Positions 23,981-34,799 of a stretch of DNA of 64,000 bases are shown piece after piece. The translations under genes and the position numbers were made by a program. Under the pieces are notes generated by a model, which saw only the letters and a program-made list of their open reading frames with translations, was not told where the DNA came from and did not search any database. This DNA comes from Dipteris shenzhenensis (taxonomy: Eukaryota; Polypodiophyta; Polypodiopsida; Gleicheniales): assembly GCA_047967505.1 (NCBI GenBank), contig CM106541.1; one strand, 5' to 3'. Every line of letters begins with the position of its first letter. Within the stretch, counting starts at the first letter, position 1.

Positions 23981-24967
23981 TGTTATGGATAAAATTGTCT
24001 AAGGAAAAAGGCATTAATATGTGTGTGTGTTTGTATGTGTGGCAATAGTATAATAAAATATGGTGTGCATAGGGCCCAGCGTTGAGGTGGCAGGGCATGA
24101 CCATGTGCCACCCTTCCATGTAAGAGGACCCATAAGGTGTGATGTACATAATCCATGGAAGTAATATTATAAAATGTAAGGTGGCATGGCTCCTCCATGT
24201 GCCACCCCTCCACCTAGGCTGCATTTAGTGAGATATGGCTCAAAGTCCATGGGAGAAGTAATATAAAATAGATGGAGATGGATATTATATTGGGTTATTC
24301 CCTCCATATAGGATAGGCTCATGTGGGAGAGGTATAGAAGGTCCAAGAGAGCAAGTTAAATAATGGGGAAAGTAGGATGAGGTGGCAAGATTTCTTGTGC
24401 CAACCCTCCACTTGTCCTCCTAGAGGTTTGAACATATTATAAAATTGGGGAGAAACCAAGGGAGTATCATAGACTTGAGATATGGGGCTTGATTTATGTG
24501 GAAAAATGAGGCAAAAGGTTGTCACACACAATTGAGAGTGTGTAACTGCCTAGTCCACATGGGAGACTTTTCCACACACCATACATGTGGGAGGATGCAT
24601 TTATTTGGAGAGAGTCCTTCTCTTGGCTATAAAAGGAGGGGGCTATCCTTGATGAGACACGCTCATTCTTGTAAAGCCACCTAGCTAGTACTTTGATTTC
24701 TTCCTTCTCTTTCTTTCAAAATAAAGCATGGTCTCTTCCCTTGATGTCTCCATCTTTACATTCCTCCTCCCATCATGTACATGCTTCTCTTCCCCCTCTC
24801 CCTTTCCCCTTGAGTCATAGTCTCCCTCTTCATTCCCTCCCCTTATAATTCCTTTTCCTCTCCCATGATAATGTTTTGCCCTCACATTCTCCTTTCCTCT
24901 ATGGCCCTTGAGCGTCACCATGCTTAGCCTCTAGCCTCTGGTCCTGATTTCTTTTCTAGCTAATAGA
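23981..24967 (+). mobile_element. 5' LTR of a Gypsy retrotransposon inserted in the satellite
   Basis: The sequence starts TGTTATGGATAAAATTG exactly where the satellite monomer breaks off. It contains a TATA box (TATAAAAGG, 24628-24636), a CT-rich downstream stretch, an AATAAAG signal-like motif near 24719, and ends just before a primer-binding-like site. The matching 3' LTR is not found in the window, so the right border is inferred from the PBS. Confidence 0.7.
24628..24636 (+). promoter_or_regulatory. TATA box of the Gypsy LTR
   Basis: TATAAAAGG in the middle of the LTR, a normal place for the U3 promoter. Confidence 0.55.
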
Positions 24968-24969
24968 AA

Positions 24970-24988
24970 TGGTGTGGTTGCTGGGATC
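24970..24988 (+). promoter_or_regulatory. Primer binding site of the Gypsy element
   Basis: TGGTGTGGTTGCTGGGATC resembles the TGGCGCCGTTGCCGGGGA type of tRNA primer site used by several plant Ty3/Gypsy lineages, with several C-to-T changes. It directly follows the presumed LTR end. Confidence 0.5.
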
Positions 24989-25057
24989 GAAATCTCCATG
25001 GCTAGTGGTGTAAAACCTGTTACTCCTATGACTGGGTGTGCCTCTACAGCCTCTTCC

Positions 25058-25745
25058 TGCACAGTTCTCTACTTTTGTACCTCCAAACTGTGTAACTTCC
25101 CTGTCCCTACAGCTATAAAACCTCCTTGCTTTTGCACTTTCAGTCTGCCTGCTTTTTGCTCACGGTTCCTACGTGTATTCTGGCCGACAAATCTTCTGCT
25201 CGTACCGGTCGCATCTACAGAACTGTAACATCTGTGCTCCTTCTGAGTTCCTACACGCGCATTCGATTCGTGCGTCTATTGTGTTCACCCGCACAACAAT
25301 TTTCTAGGCTCCCGTGTCTTCTAGTCGCGGATAGTTTTTCTAAGTTTCTGCAAAACTGTAATAGCAGATCACGTGCCCCCCCTCTCTCTTCTCTTCTTCT
25401 TCTCTACTTTTGCACAGTTCTCTACTTTTGTACCTCCAAACTATGTACCTTCCCTATCCCTACGGCTGCAAAACCTCCCTGCTTCTGCACTTTTAGTCTA
25501 CCTGCTTTTTGCTCACGGTTCCTACGTGTATTCTGGCCGGCAAATCTTTTGCTCATACCGGTCGCATCTGCAGAACTATAACATCTTTGCTCCTTCTGAG
25601 TTCTTGCATGCGCATTCGATTCGCGCGTCTACTGTGTTCACCCGCGCGACCCGCGCGACAGTTTTATGAGCTCCCGTGTCTTCTAGTCACGGATAGTTCT
25701 TCTGAGTTTCTGCAAAACTGTAACAGCGGATCCTGTGCCCCCCCC
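25058..25745 (+). repeat. 353-bp tandem duplication in the Gypsy leader
   Basis: The block starting TGCACAGTTCTCTACTTTTG at 25058 is repeated from 25411 with a few substitutions. Both copies end in a CCCCCC-CTCTCTTC tract. The contained open frames are not recognised as proteins. Confidence 0.9.
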
Positions 25746-25827
25746 TCTCTCTTCTTCTCCTTCTGCCCCTTCTCTTTCTCTTCTCCTTCTCCTCTCCTCT
25801 CCTCTCCTCTCTTTTTATTAAAGAGTA

Positions 25828-25885
25828 GGATTTGAACCCAAGACCTCCCCCTTCATAAAAGGGAGACTTATCATTGGGCCAACAA
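25828..25885 (-). repeat. tRNA-derived SINE-like head
   Basis: On the minus strand a box-A-like TTGGCCCAATGATAAG (25882-25867) is followed about 30 bases later by a box-B-like GGTTCAAATCC (25838-25828), the layout of an internal RNA polymerase III promoter. It may be a SINE fragment or a decayed tRNA gene. No poly-A or target duplication was established. A CT-rich tract lies on its 3' side. Confidence 0.45.
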
Positions 25886-25999
25886 GTTGGAAGTGATGAA
25901 AATGTAATGATTTTTGTTTATATATTGAAATCTTGGGAACTATAACTGTCTAACCGTGGGGAGTTTACTCTTGCTATAAAAAGCAAAAGTACTTCATTT

Positions 26000-26520
26000 C
26001 ATGTGCTCTATTCACATCTTCTGCTAGATTGCCGATTCACAACTTTTCCAAGTCTACTTCACAGATGCACACCACACGAGGAGGGTGGATATTTATGTCA
26101 CTTCTCGATGAGTTTAAGGATTTGGTGCCTGGTCCTCTGCTCATTACGGCTACCAATTGGCGAGATCTCTTTCTTGATCTTCATGTCAACCTTCAACGGC
26201 TGATTGTCCCAGTGCATTGTTCAAGGAGATGACGAGTCGGATGATACACCATGGTTGGTTCAAGGTGAAGAACTATTGATACGCTGGGAGAACTTTGATT
26301 TTAATTCTACTCATTGTGCAGTGATCGAGCTACTTGCTGCTTCGGAGGTAATTAAAAGGGTGTCCTTCATTGAAGGGTGGGATGCTCCCCAAGCTTGGGA
26401 GAAGATTTGGCGCATCTGCTTATTAATTCCTGTGGATAAGCTCGTCTTGAATGGTTTATTCTCAATCTCACTACAAAGGTTTCTAGGCCTGGGCTATGGT
26501 TGGTAATGTTTCGACCAAGG
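26000..26520 (+). other. Gypsy leader region with an unidentified coding remnant
   Basis: Short frames carry protein-like text (GGWIFMSLLDEFKDLVPGPL, then SFIEGWDAPQAWEKIWRIC) interrupted by frame changes. The function is unknown. It sits between the LTR and the RNase H relic. Confidence 0.3.
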
Positions 26521-26689
26521 AGTCCATTTGTACCCAATCAACCTTTTGTGCCTCATTTCGAGCTTCAAGTTGTAATTCTTTTTGGTCTAAAGATAAACTA
26601 TCAACAAAGGATTGCAAGTTTAGAAGCTCACTTCACTGGGTGGTGAGGAGTATTGTTATAGCAAGTCTGCACCTGCAAGTACTTGCAAT

Positions 26690-26945
26690 CAAGTTGAGTA
26701 CTCGGCGCTCATTTTTGGGCTACAAAAGGCACAAGAACATCACGTCAAGCAACTTGAGATGCAAGGAGATTCTCAACTAGTGTGTGAACAAGTTAGTGGA
26801 AGGTGGAAGGTGCGGAGCAAAGGCTTGGTTCCATGACATCAACAAGCATTGGAACTTTGCAACCAATTTGAAGAGGCAAAAATTCAGCATATGCCTTGAG
26901 CTCAAAATCTAGTTGCTGATTTCTTGGCACGTGAAGCTTGTACTT
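26690..26945 (+). pseudogene. RNase H relic upstream of gag
   Basis: One frame reads EYSALIFGLQKAQEHHVKQL, then EMQGDSQLVCEQVSGRW, then ALELCNQFEEAKIQHM and NLVADFLAREA. This is the type I RNase H pattern seen in plant Gypsy elements, with E, D (GDSQLV) and the late D (ADFLA) conserved. Two in-frame TGA codons (26834-26836 and 26897-26899) fit former TGG and CGA. The N-terminal catalytic Asp strand is not readable. An additional RNase H is known in Tat-lineage elements, normally beside pol. Here it lies before gag. Confidence 0.65.
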
Positions 26946-27524
26946 CAATCACGCATGACGCGAGTGGAAGCACTACCCCAACAAAGCCGCAAGCCACGAA
27001 GGAGTGTGATCATTTGTAAGGAATAAAAAGGTTGTGATCATCATGAAACTAAGTGTTGGGCATATTTGATACGAGTTTACCAACTTCGGAAGATCATCAG
27101 AAAGGTCCTCAAGGACATTGCTCAAAAGAAGGATGCCAGACTGCACACCCCTTGAAGAAATAGCATGGCGACTACAAGAATTGGAAGAAGCTAAAGGTGA
27201 TGTGCAAGCTCTCCAACTGTTGACATTTGTCATGGCATTCTTGTTTGCCTTGATGAACAACCTCATGCAGCGCCGTGTCTCTAACCCTTGCTTGTAAAGA
27301 TGGATGTGATATCATGAGGGTTGGTCCTTTTAAGATTGTCTATGTGCTATTCTATGCTAAAGATTCTTCCCGTGTAGTATTTCATAATACACCAGTCACA
27401 CCCTACCCTACTTATGTGTGCTTTGTGGATGTATCTTCACCCGATTTTCCGTTCAAGCTTCCTCTTTCTATTGTTTGTCCATAGATAAGCCTCGTTTTGC
27501 CTCTCTCTTTTCCATCTTCCAAGC

Positions 27525-28063
27525 ATGGCTGACATTCCCATGTTTTGTGGACGGGTGGAAGAAAATCCAAATGAGTATCTTGTGGCCTTCAAGCGCCGTT
27601 GTGTTTCTCTCAACTTTCTTACTGAAAATAGATGGGTGTTGGTTCTTCCCACATTTCTAGAGGGTTTGGCTCAAGTATGGTATGAGAAGTAGGCCGAAGA
27701 CATTCACCAAAGCTCGCCAAGGTTGACAGCAGCGATGATTGAGTATTTCGGCAAAGAAGAGGACTCGGAGAATGTGTACCTGTAGGTGGCAAACTTGAAG
27801 CAATCAGAAGGTGAGACAGCGCGTCGATATGTGGATCGAGCGGCCGTGCTCCTGGATTGTTTAATTGCCACGCAAGAGGACAATGCCGAATTTCGAGCTG
27901 GAACGACTCAACATGTGTTGGGCTACCTTGTAGCAGGAGCAAGTGACGAATTCGCCTCAAGCTTAAATGGGAGAATCCAGAAACTAAGAGACTGTGCTAA
28001 TGTTTATGCTACGAGTGCCACCAAAAGGGTCATTATCGCATGGAATGTCCCAATATTCCAAGG
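27525..28063 (+). pseudogene. Gypsy gag, with two stops and a frameshift before the zinc knuckle
   Basis: From ATG 27525 the frame reads MADIPMFCGRVEENPNEYLV and LPTFLEGLAQVWYEK, a retrotransposon gag core. It is interrupted by TAG at 27690 and 27783, both likely former CAG. It continues to about 28005. In the next frame a complete CX2CX4HX4C zinc knuckle (CYECHQKGHYRMEC) lies at 28007-28048. The protein would package element RNA. It is not functional as it stands. Confidence 0.85.
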
Positions 28064-28504
28064 ATGAATCTTCTAAGTGAATCAAGCACTGAGGATTCTG
28101 ACGTAGAGATCCTTGACCTTGGGAAAAGAAGTCATACCACCTCGGACCCCTCTCCAAACCATGGACCGGGCCACCCTAGGAGGAAGGTGTCCTTCTCAGA
28201 GCCCTTAGATGCTGAGATGGCAGACCCACTAACAGAGAAGACTAAAAGATCCCGCAGGAGTAAGTGGTCACCGTCGGATTTTCCCATCTGCTCGGGGCAA
28301 GAAGACTATTCGGTCGTTCAGGATCTTGCTCATCGTTCTTTCAGCATCACGCTCCCTCAACTAATAGCATTAAGCCCTAAGGTGAGACGTGAGCTGCAGC
28401 AAGGGCTCTCAACAAGGAGAAGCAAGAAAAAGGGAAAGGTACAAAGGTATCTTCTATCTCTGAAGAAATTGATCGGCACCCACATACAGCCGATGTCATC
28501 ATAG
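28064..28504 (+). pseudogene. Gypsy gag-protease linker
   Basis: An open, charged, low-complexity frame (ESSTEDSDVEILDLG onwards) follows the zinc knuckle without recognisable domains. The frame shifts near its end into the protease. Confidence 0.6.
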
Positions 28505-28800
28505 ATAATTGCCGTGTCAAAAATGTGTGTGTTGATGGGGGAGCTACATGTAATATCATGGTGCCCCAAATCATCAAGAAATTGAAATTGAAATGTACAA
28601 GGTGTTCCTCCACTCAAATCAAGGTAGCAGATGGTCGATGACTCGCCACCATGGGAGTCATTGAGGATTTGCCCATCAGTGTCAATAGGTTGACCACCAC
28701 CGTCAATTTCTATGCAGTGGACATTGAAGATACAGGTAGGAGTTACCCAGCCATACTCGGGAGACCATGGTTGAGAAAGAGTGATGCAATTAGCTATCGG
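28490..28800 (+). pseudogene. Gypsy aspartic protease domain
   Basis: In frame from about 28494 it reads DVIIDNCRVKNVCVDGGATC with the active-site block D-G-G-A at 28534-28545, then IKVADGR, a TGA, and the C-terminal signature YPAILGRPWLRK. The protease would process the Gag-Pol polyprotein. One stop and an upstream frameshift show decay. Confidence 0.75.
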
Positions 28801-30460
28801 AAGACAGGACACATGTCTTTTGGTGCTTCTAAAGAGAAGATCCCGATGCAACCAGGTGCCACGGAACGAGAAGAAGAAGAGGAGCAAGACAGTGATACTC
28901 TTTCATCCTCAGTGTCTGAATCAATGGAAGAATCAGACCGGGGGGAGGAGTTCTTAGAGGAGGAAGTTTACATGATGGGGGTGTCTTCGACCCCGCCACC
29001 TATAGAAAAGGTAACAGCTAGTCCTTAACAGCTTGAATCTATGCTTTCCCCAGACCTCACTCCAAGTGAGAAAGACGAGTTCCTAGAAATGTTCAAAGAT
29101 TTCCCTGACCTCTTTGCAACTAGCTACCACCACCTTCACCATGTGACTGCCATAGAGCACAAGATAGAGTTGAAGCCTGATGCGAAGCCTGTGGCTCAGA
29201 AGTATCGGAGATTAGGGCCCCTATAGACCGATGCTTTGCACTCGAAGTTGCAGAAGCTTGTAGAAGATGGGTTTATTGTTCCGGTTCACAATACTGAATG
29301 GGTTTCACCAGTGGTAGTCACCCCAAAGAAAAACAAGTGGCGGGTCTGCATCAACTATAAGAAACTCAATGTAGCCACCATGAGGGACCATCATCCTCTT
29401 CCCTTTCAAGATCTTATTCTTAAGAAGATAAGTGGTCATGAGATGTATACTTTCTGTGATGGTTACTCTGGGTTTTATCAAATCAGAATTGCCGAAGAAG
29501 ATGTGCTTAAAACCACATTTGCCACCCCCTGGGGGACATTTGCATTCAAAGTAATGCCATTTGGCCTCACCAATGCTCCTGCTACCTTTCAAAGATTTAT
29601 GCAGATGGTGTTTGCTCCTTATTTGGGAGATTTCTTAGAGGTGTTTTTAGATGATTTTTGTATATTCTCGTCACGTAAGGAGCACGCCATGAAGGTTAGA
29701 TTAACCTTCCAAAGGGTCAATGATGCGAATGGTAGTCTCAACCCTAAGAAATGCACCATTGGAGCCACTCAAGGGAGGTTACTGGGCCATATTGTCTCAT
29801 CTGAGGGCGTCAAGCCTGACCTCGAGAAGGTAGAAGCCATCCTCAAGCTCTCCCCACCAACAACCAAACGTCAGGTACGCTCATTTGTCAATCTAGCAAG
29901 ATACTATCGCCGCTTCATTGATCAATATGCTGCTTTGACACGACCCATGACTATGCTATTAAAAGATGGGGTGGGTTTCTCTTGGGATGAGGATTGTGAT
30001 CATGGGTTTGCACAAATCAAGAGTGCTCTGGCTTCAGAACCCATTCTACGCAATCCTGATTGGTCAAAGACTTTCTATATCAATCTTGGGTTTGGTGAGC
30101 ACACTCTGGCAGATATTCTTCTCCAGCAAGGGGAGGATCGGTTCATGTATCTCATTCGATTTGCTTCTCGACAATTGCTCGACACTGAGCGATGCTATTC
30201 AGAGGCTGACAAGCATGCCTTGTCTTTGGTGTTCTGCATTGAGAAATTTAAGCATTATGTGGCTGGAAAGTCCTTCATTATACTCACTAGCACCGGTCTT
30301 GCAAAGCAGGTTCTTCAATCACCAAATCCCATGGGCCGGTTGGCCAAATGGTTGGCAATTCTATAAGAATATGATTTTTCTTTCAAAATTGTAAAAGGGG
30401 GTAGTTCCAACTTGAAGAATGCTTTGATTGATTTAGAGGAGTGCCTCGATGTAACCCTTG
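28801..30460 (+). pseudogene. Gypsy reverse transcriptase and RNase H
   Basis: One frame runs from the protease to about 30460 with stops at 29026 (TAA), 29224 (TAG) and 30364 (TAA). Reverse transcriptase blocks are in order: HKIELKPDAKPVAQKYRR, LQKLVEDGFIVPV, WVSPVVVTPKKNKWRVCINY, DGYSGFYQI, FGLTNAPATFQRFM and the catalytic FLDD at 29644-29655. The connection and RNase H follow (FYINLGFGEHTLADILLQQ, ASRQLLDTERCYSEADK, EKFKHYVAGKSF). The first RNase H acidic residue appears as N in YINL. The enzyme would copy element RNA into DNA. Confidence 0.9.
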
Positions 30461-31814
30461 TAGCGGCCATAGAAGTTGGGGTCCATGGTATGGTGGTATC
30501 TACAAGTTTCTGACTACTTTCTCCTTTCCTCAAGAAAGTACTAGCTATGAGAGAAAGAAGATCCGGAGAGATAGTAGGCACTACACCTTCTTTGATGGGG
30601 TGTTGTACCGTCAAGGCATGGATGGGGTACTAAGACGGGCCATTGATGCAGATCAAGTGCCTAAGGTGAAGCATTATCATGATGGATTTTGTGGAGGTCA
30701 CTATGCCAGTGACTATACAGCTAAGAAGATTTTACATGCTGGATACTATTGGCCGACCTTGTTCAAGGATGTCACTTTGTATTGCAAAACCTGTGAACCA
30801 TGCCAATTCTTTGGTAGGAAGGATTTGCGTCGTGGGCAACATCACCCAGTGATGTCCATCCATCCGTTTCAGAAGTGGGGAATAGATTTTGTCGGGCCCT
30901 TGCCCATGACTACCCGCAAAAAGAAGTATCTTTTGGTAGCCACTCAGTATGTCACTAAGTGGGCTGAAGCTATCGCCCTCCTTGCTGCAAATGGTAAGGC
31001 AGTTTCAAATTTCATATTTGAATGTATCTGCACAAGGTTTGGGACACCCATGGAAATAGTCTCCGACCATGGGAGTCCATTCTTAAATGAAGCAGTGGAG
31101 TTACTCATGGATCGCATGGGTATTGATCATCGCACTTCTAGCATCTATTATCTAACATCCATGGGTCAAACGGAGCGGACCAATGACCTCCTTTGTAAAA
31201 CCATGGGAAAAATGGCCACAGGGAACAGGAGCCAATGGGATCAGAAGGTCACAGAAGCCGTGTGGGCTTACAACATCACTCATAAAATGTCTACAGGTCA
31301 CACTCCTTTTGAGTTGGTATATGGAACTAAGGCAATTTTACCACTAGAGATAGAGATTCTGGCCTTGAGATTGGCACAAGAATAGAGGATGACAGAAGAT
31401 GAACATGTAGAGTCTAGATTGGTGCAACTTGAGAAGCTAGATGAAACCTGATGCCTTCCACTACACCAAACAAAGATCCAAAAGAATCGACAAAAGACCC
31501 ACTTGGATGCTAAGATTCGTAAGGGATGGGAAAGACGCTTTGCTAAGGGGGATGTTGTGCTATGCTTTGATAACAGATTGGACCACCAAATGGATAAGAA
31601 GTTTCTGCCACTGTGGACCGGTCCATACATAGTCATCAAGGAACGTAGCAATGGGTATGTACAAGTTAAGAAGCTGCATGAGCCATATGCCCAAAAACCC
31701 CTACCTATTAGTTCTTACGCAATTCGGTGGAGGATTTTCAGAGTTATAGATCTCTGTGTATTCGATTTCGTCTCTCTGTTATGCATGTTTCATTCTAAGG
31801 TTTTGAAACCTTAG
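30441..31814 (+). pseudogene. Gypsy integrase
   Basis: A second frame carries the H-H-C-C zinc domain (HYHDGFCGGHY, YCKTCEPC) and the catalytic core: GIDFVGPLP (first D), VSDHGSPF (second D) and GQTERTN (E). After TAG at 31383, a likely former CAG, the same frame resumes with KGWERRFAKGDVVLCFDNR and LPLWTGPYIVI, the usual C-terminal DNA-binding part. No chromodomain is seen. It lies one frame off the RT, so at least one frameshift separates them. Confidence 0.9.
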
Positions 31815-32534
31815 ATTTATGCCACATGGCAGTGGATAAGTGTTGACTCCCATTTCTCACTCATCGGTTGGGATTTTGGAGTTCTGGCAGAAGAGAGATA
31901 TTTGCAGATTTTCTTGCTAAGTCCGATTATGCAATGGCGCCCATGTTTTGAGGCATCTCAGGTTCTATTTTCAATAGCAATCATTACCGTGGGACTATGA
32001 TTTCTTGAGCATACCTTATGCAGATCACTTTGGTTGCAGTTTGAGCAGTGTGCACTCATTCGTGGTGTGCATTGGGTTGCAATGGATGATTTATAGGCCA
32101 TTTGGATGCATTGCGGTCCTTATTGGATGCACTGATAGGCCCAAATTGCCTTGTGGGATGCTATTTTTATGGACGCTTTGCACATGGATGCTATTTTATG
32201 CCGAGGGACAGCTTTGACACATTGCAAGTGATGCACTGATAGTGCTATGCTCTCTTGGATGAGATATTATTAATGCATATGCCAGTGGACGGTGTTTATG
32301 CTTGAGTCATTTGGCACTTATTGGCATTTTGGATTGCCATTGCAGTTGGCATTTTCTTTTGGGCCAGATTTGCTCATATGGATGCATAGTATATGCACAT
32401 GAGTCAGATGCTTTGAGACATCAGTTTTGGTGATATTTCACTCTATTGTGGTATACACATTTGGGTGCACCTGGTCTTTGGTGTGATACTCTCTTGTAGG
32501 CACTAGCATTTGGGATTTTTGCTTCATTTGCATC
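31815..32534. other. Unassigned sequence between Gypsy pol and Copia gag
   Basis: It is rich in TGGATGC and GATGCA words and has no coding evidence. It could be the Gypsy 3' untranslated region joined to the Copia leader. No Copia 5' LTR or TGGTATCAGAGC primer site was found here. Confidence 0.5.
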
Positions 32535-33350
32535 ATGGCATCCTCTTCCATGTCTGAAAAGGAGTTTTTTAGCATTAAAAAGTTTGATGGAACAAACTTT
32601 TCTTTGTGGAAAGAACAAATAAAGGATGTGCTTATTCAAAAGAAGCAGATTAAACCCTTGGTAGGGATTGAAGCTAAGCCTGCAAATATGTATGAGAATG
32701 ATTGGAATGAGTTGGATGCATTAGCAAAATCTACTATTAGACTTCATCTTGCAGAGTCAATTTATTTCACAATAGTAAATGAGCAGACTACGAAAGATTT
32801 GTGGAAGAAACTGTGTGCCACTTATGAAAAGGAAACTGCCTCTAATAAAGTTTACCTCATGAAGAGGTTGTTTGAGCTGCAGATGAAGGAAGGGGTCTCC
32901 ATTGCTTCTCACTTAAATGAATTCAATATTATTTTCAGCTAGCTTTAGGCTCAGAAGATGAATTTTGATGCGGAGACTAAGGCAATATTTCTCTTATGTT
33001 CATTGCCATCCTCATGGGATACCTTCCGTAAAGCTGTCAGTAACTCTGCACCTAGTGGAGTACTAAAATTTGATGATGTTGTGGGTAGCTTGTTGGCCGA
33101 GGAGATTAGACGGAAGTCTACGGACGGCAACAAGCAGGATGCAAGCTTAAATGTGCAAAGGGGCAGATCACAGTTCAGGGGGAAGTCCCAAGAAAGAGGG
33201 AAGTCTCGTAGCAAATCCAGGGCACGGAACATTGAGTGTTACCACTATGGCAAGAAGGGCCATATGAAAAAGGATTGCTACAAGCTGAAAAGAGAGCAAA
33301 AGGATAAGAAAAAGAATGAAAATTGGGGTGCAAATCAAAAGGAAGAGAGT
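32535..33350 (+). pseudogene. Copia gag
   Basis: It starts MASSSMSEKEFFSIKKFDGT and has the UBN2-type core (NFSLWKEQIKDVLI, TTKDLWKKLCATYEKE, FLLCSLPSSWDTFRKAVS). A degenerate zinc knuckle reads CYHYGKKGHMKKDC, with the second Cys changed to Tyr. Two nearby TAG stops at 32940 and 32946 both fit former CAG (S-Q-L-Q). Gag would form the particle. Confidence 0.85.
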
Positions 33351-34730
33351 CCAAGGGAGGACAAAGGAAAAGTGAAGATCGAGGAGATCAATGTAGTCAC
33401 ACATGATAGTGACAATGACGTTCTCTTCATGTCTAGTTTATCTGCAGAGTTGCTTACTACTTCAGATGATGCATATTCCCAGGATTGGATTTTGGATTCT
33501 GGTGCTTCATTCCATGTTACTCCCCATAGGGAATGGTTCTCCACTTATGACAGTGGAAAGACAGGTTGTGTGCATCTTGGAAATGACTATGCATGTAACA
33601 TAGTGGGAGTAGGTGACATAAAGTTTTCTTTTGCAAATGGGTCTGCATTTATTTTGAAACATGTGAGACATGTGCCTAAGTTGACCAAGAGTCTTATTTC
33701 AGTGGGTCAGCTAGATGATGCTGGTTTTCACACCACTTTTGGCTTTCAGAGTTGGAAAATTCAAAAGGGCTCTATGCTTTTGGCCAGGGGTGCCAAGTGT
33801 GGGACTTTGTATCCCTTACATGTATCAGGGGTAATTTGATCATGTTGTTGCAATAACCGAGCAACCAAGCACTTCTTTGTGGCATTGCAGGTTGGGGCAC
33901 ATGAGCCAGAATGGAATGAAACTCTTATGCCATTTGGGTTATGTACCGCAGTTGAGTTTCTCTGATTTTGAATTTTGTGAGCACTGTCTCTATGGGAAGT
34001 AGACTAAATCAGCCCATAAAAGAAGGGGAAAGAAAGAGTTTAAAAAGCTTGATTTGGTGCATTCAGACGTATGTGGTCCCATGCCTACACGGTCATTAGG
34101 CGGGGATGAATACTATGTGACATTCATTGATGATGCAACTAGGAAAGTATGGGCTTATGCTATAGCTTGGAAGAGTGATGTGTTCCAGGTATTTCAGAAA
34201 TGGCTGGCATTGGTTGAGAATCAGTCAGGTAGAACGCTTAAATGCCTATAGATTGACAATGGTGGAGAGTATCTCTCTCATGACTTTCAGCATTTCTGTG
34301 ATACACGTGGGATTAAGAGGGAGCTCACATCCCCTCGTACTCCAGAGCAAAATCCAGTTGTAGAAAAGATGAACCGTACCATTCAAGAAAGGTTGCAATG
34401 CATGCTTTCCAATCTCTTTCCAATGCAAGTATTTCTGGTGGTTTTTGGGCTGAGGCAATGAAGACTGCAGTGCATGTGATCAATAGATCACCTAGTAAGA
34501 GTTTGGATGGTGGTATTCTTGAAGAGGCATGGAGTGGCAAGAAGCCCTCCTACTCTCATTTGCATATATTTGGGTGTGAGGCATATGCACATGTGCCGAA
34601 AGAACTTCGAAAGAAGCTAGATCTTAAGTCTAAGAAATGCATCTTTCTGGGTTATGGTGAAAGTTGGAGAGATGGGCTATCATCTCTAGGATCCAGAAGC
34701 AAAGAAGATCATACGCAGCCATGATGTAGT
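33351..34730 (+). pseudogene. Copia protease and integrase
   Basis: Protease: DWILDSGASFHVTPHREWF with the catalytic DSGA near 33495. The GAG-pre-integrase block (LWHCRLGHMSQNGMKLL) is readable after a frame change near 33870. Integrase core: VHSDVCGPM (D), DNGGEY (D) and the E in VVEKMNRT, with stops at 34000 (TAG, former CAG) and after LKCL. A frameshift near 34390 moves the rest (FWAEAMKTAVHVINRSPSK, HIFGCEAYAHVPKELRKK) to another frame. The domains are complete but not translatable. Confidence 0.85.
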
Positions 34731-34799
34731 TTTCAATGAGAAGAAGATGCATAAGGCACCCATGAGGGACGTGGAAATGAGGAGAATCATTTCCAGGAT

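Noticed and set aside
25828-25885. A functional tRNA gene
   Set aside because: A and B box-like motifs are present, but no cloverleaf with a paired acceptor stem could be drawn.
31815-32534. 5' LTR of the Copia element
   Set aside because: No similarity to the 3' LTR at 36647 was seen and no primer site is present.
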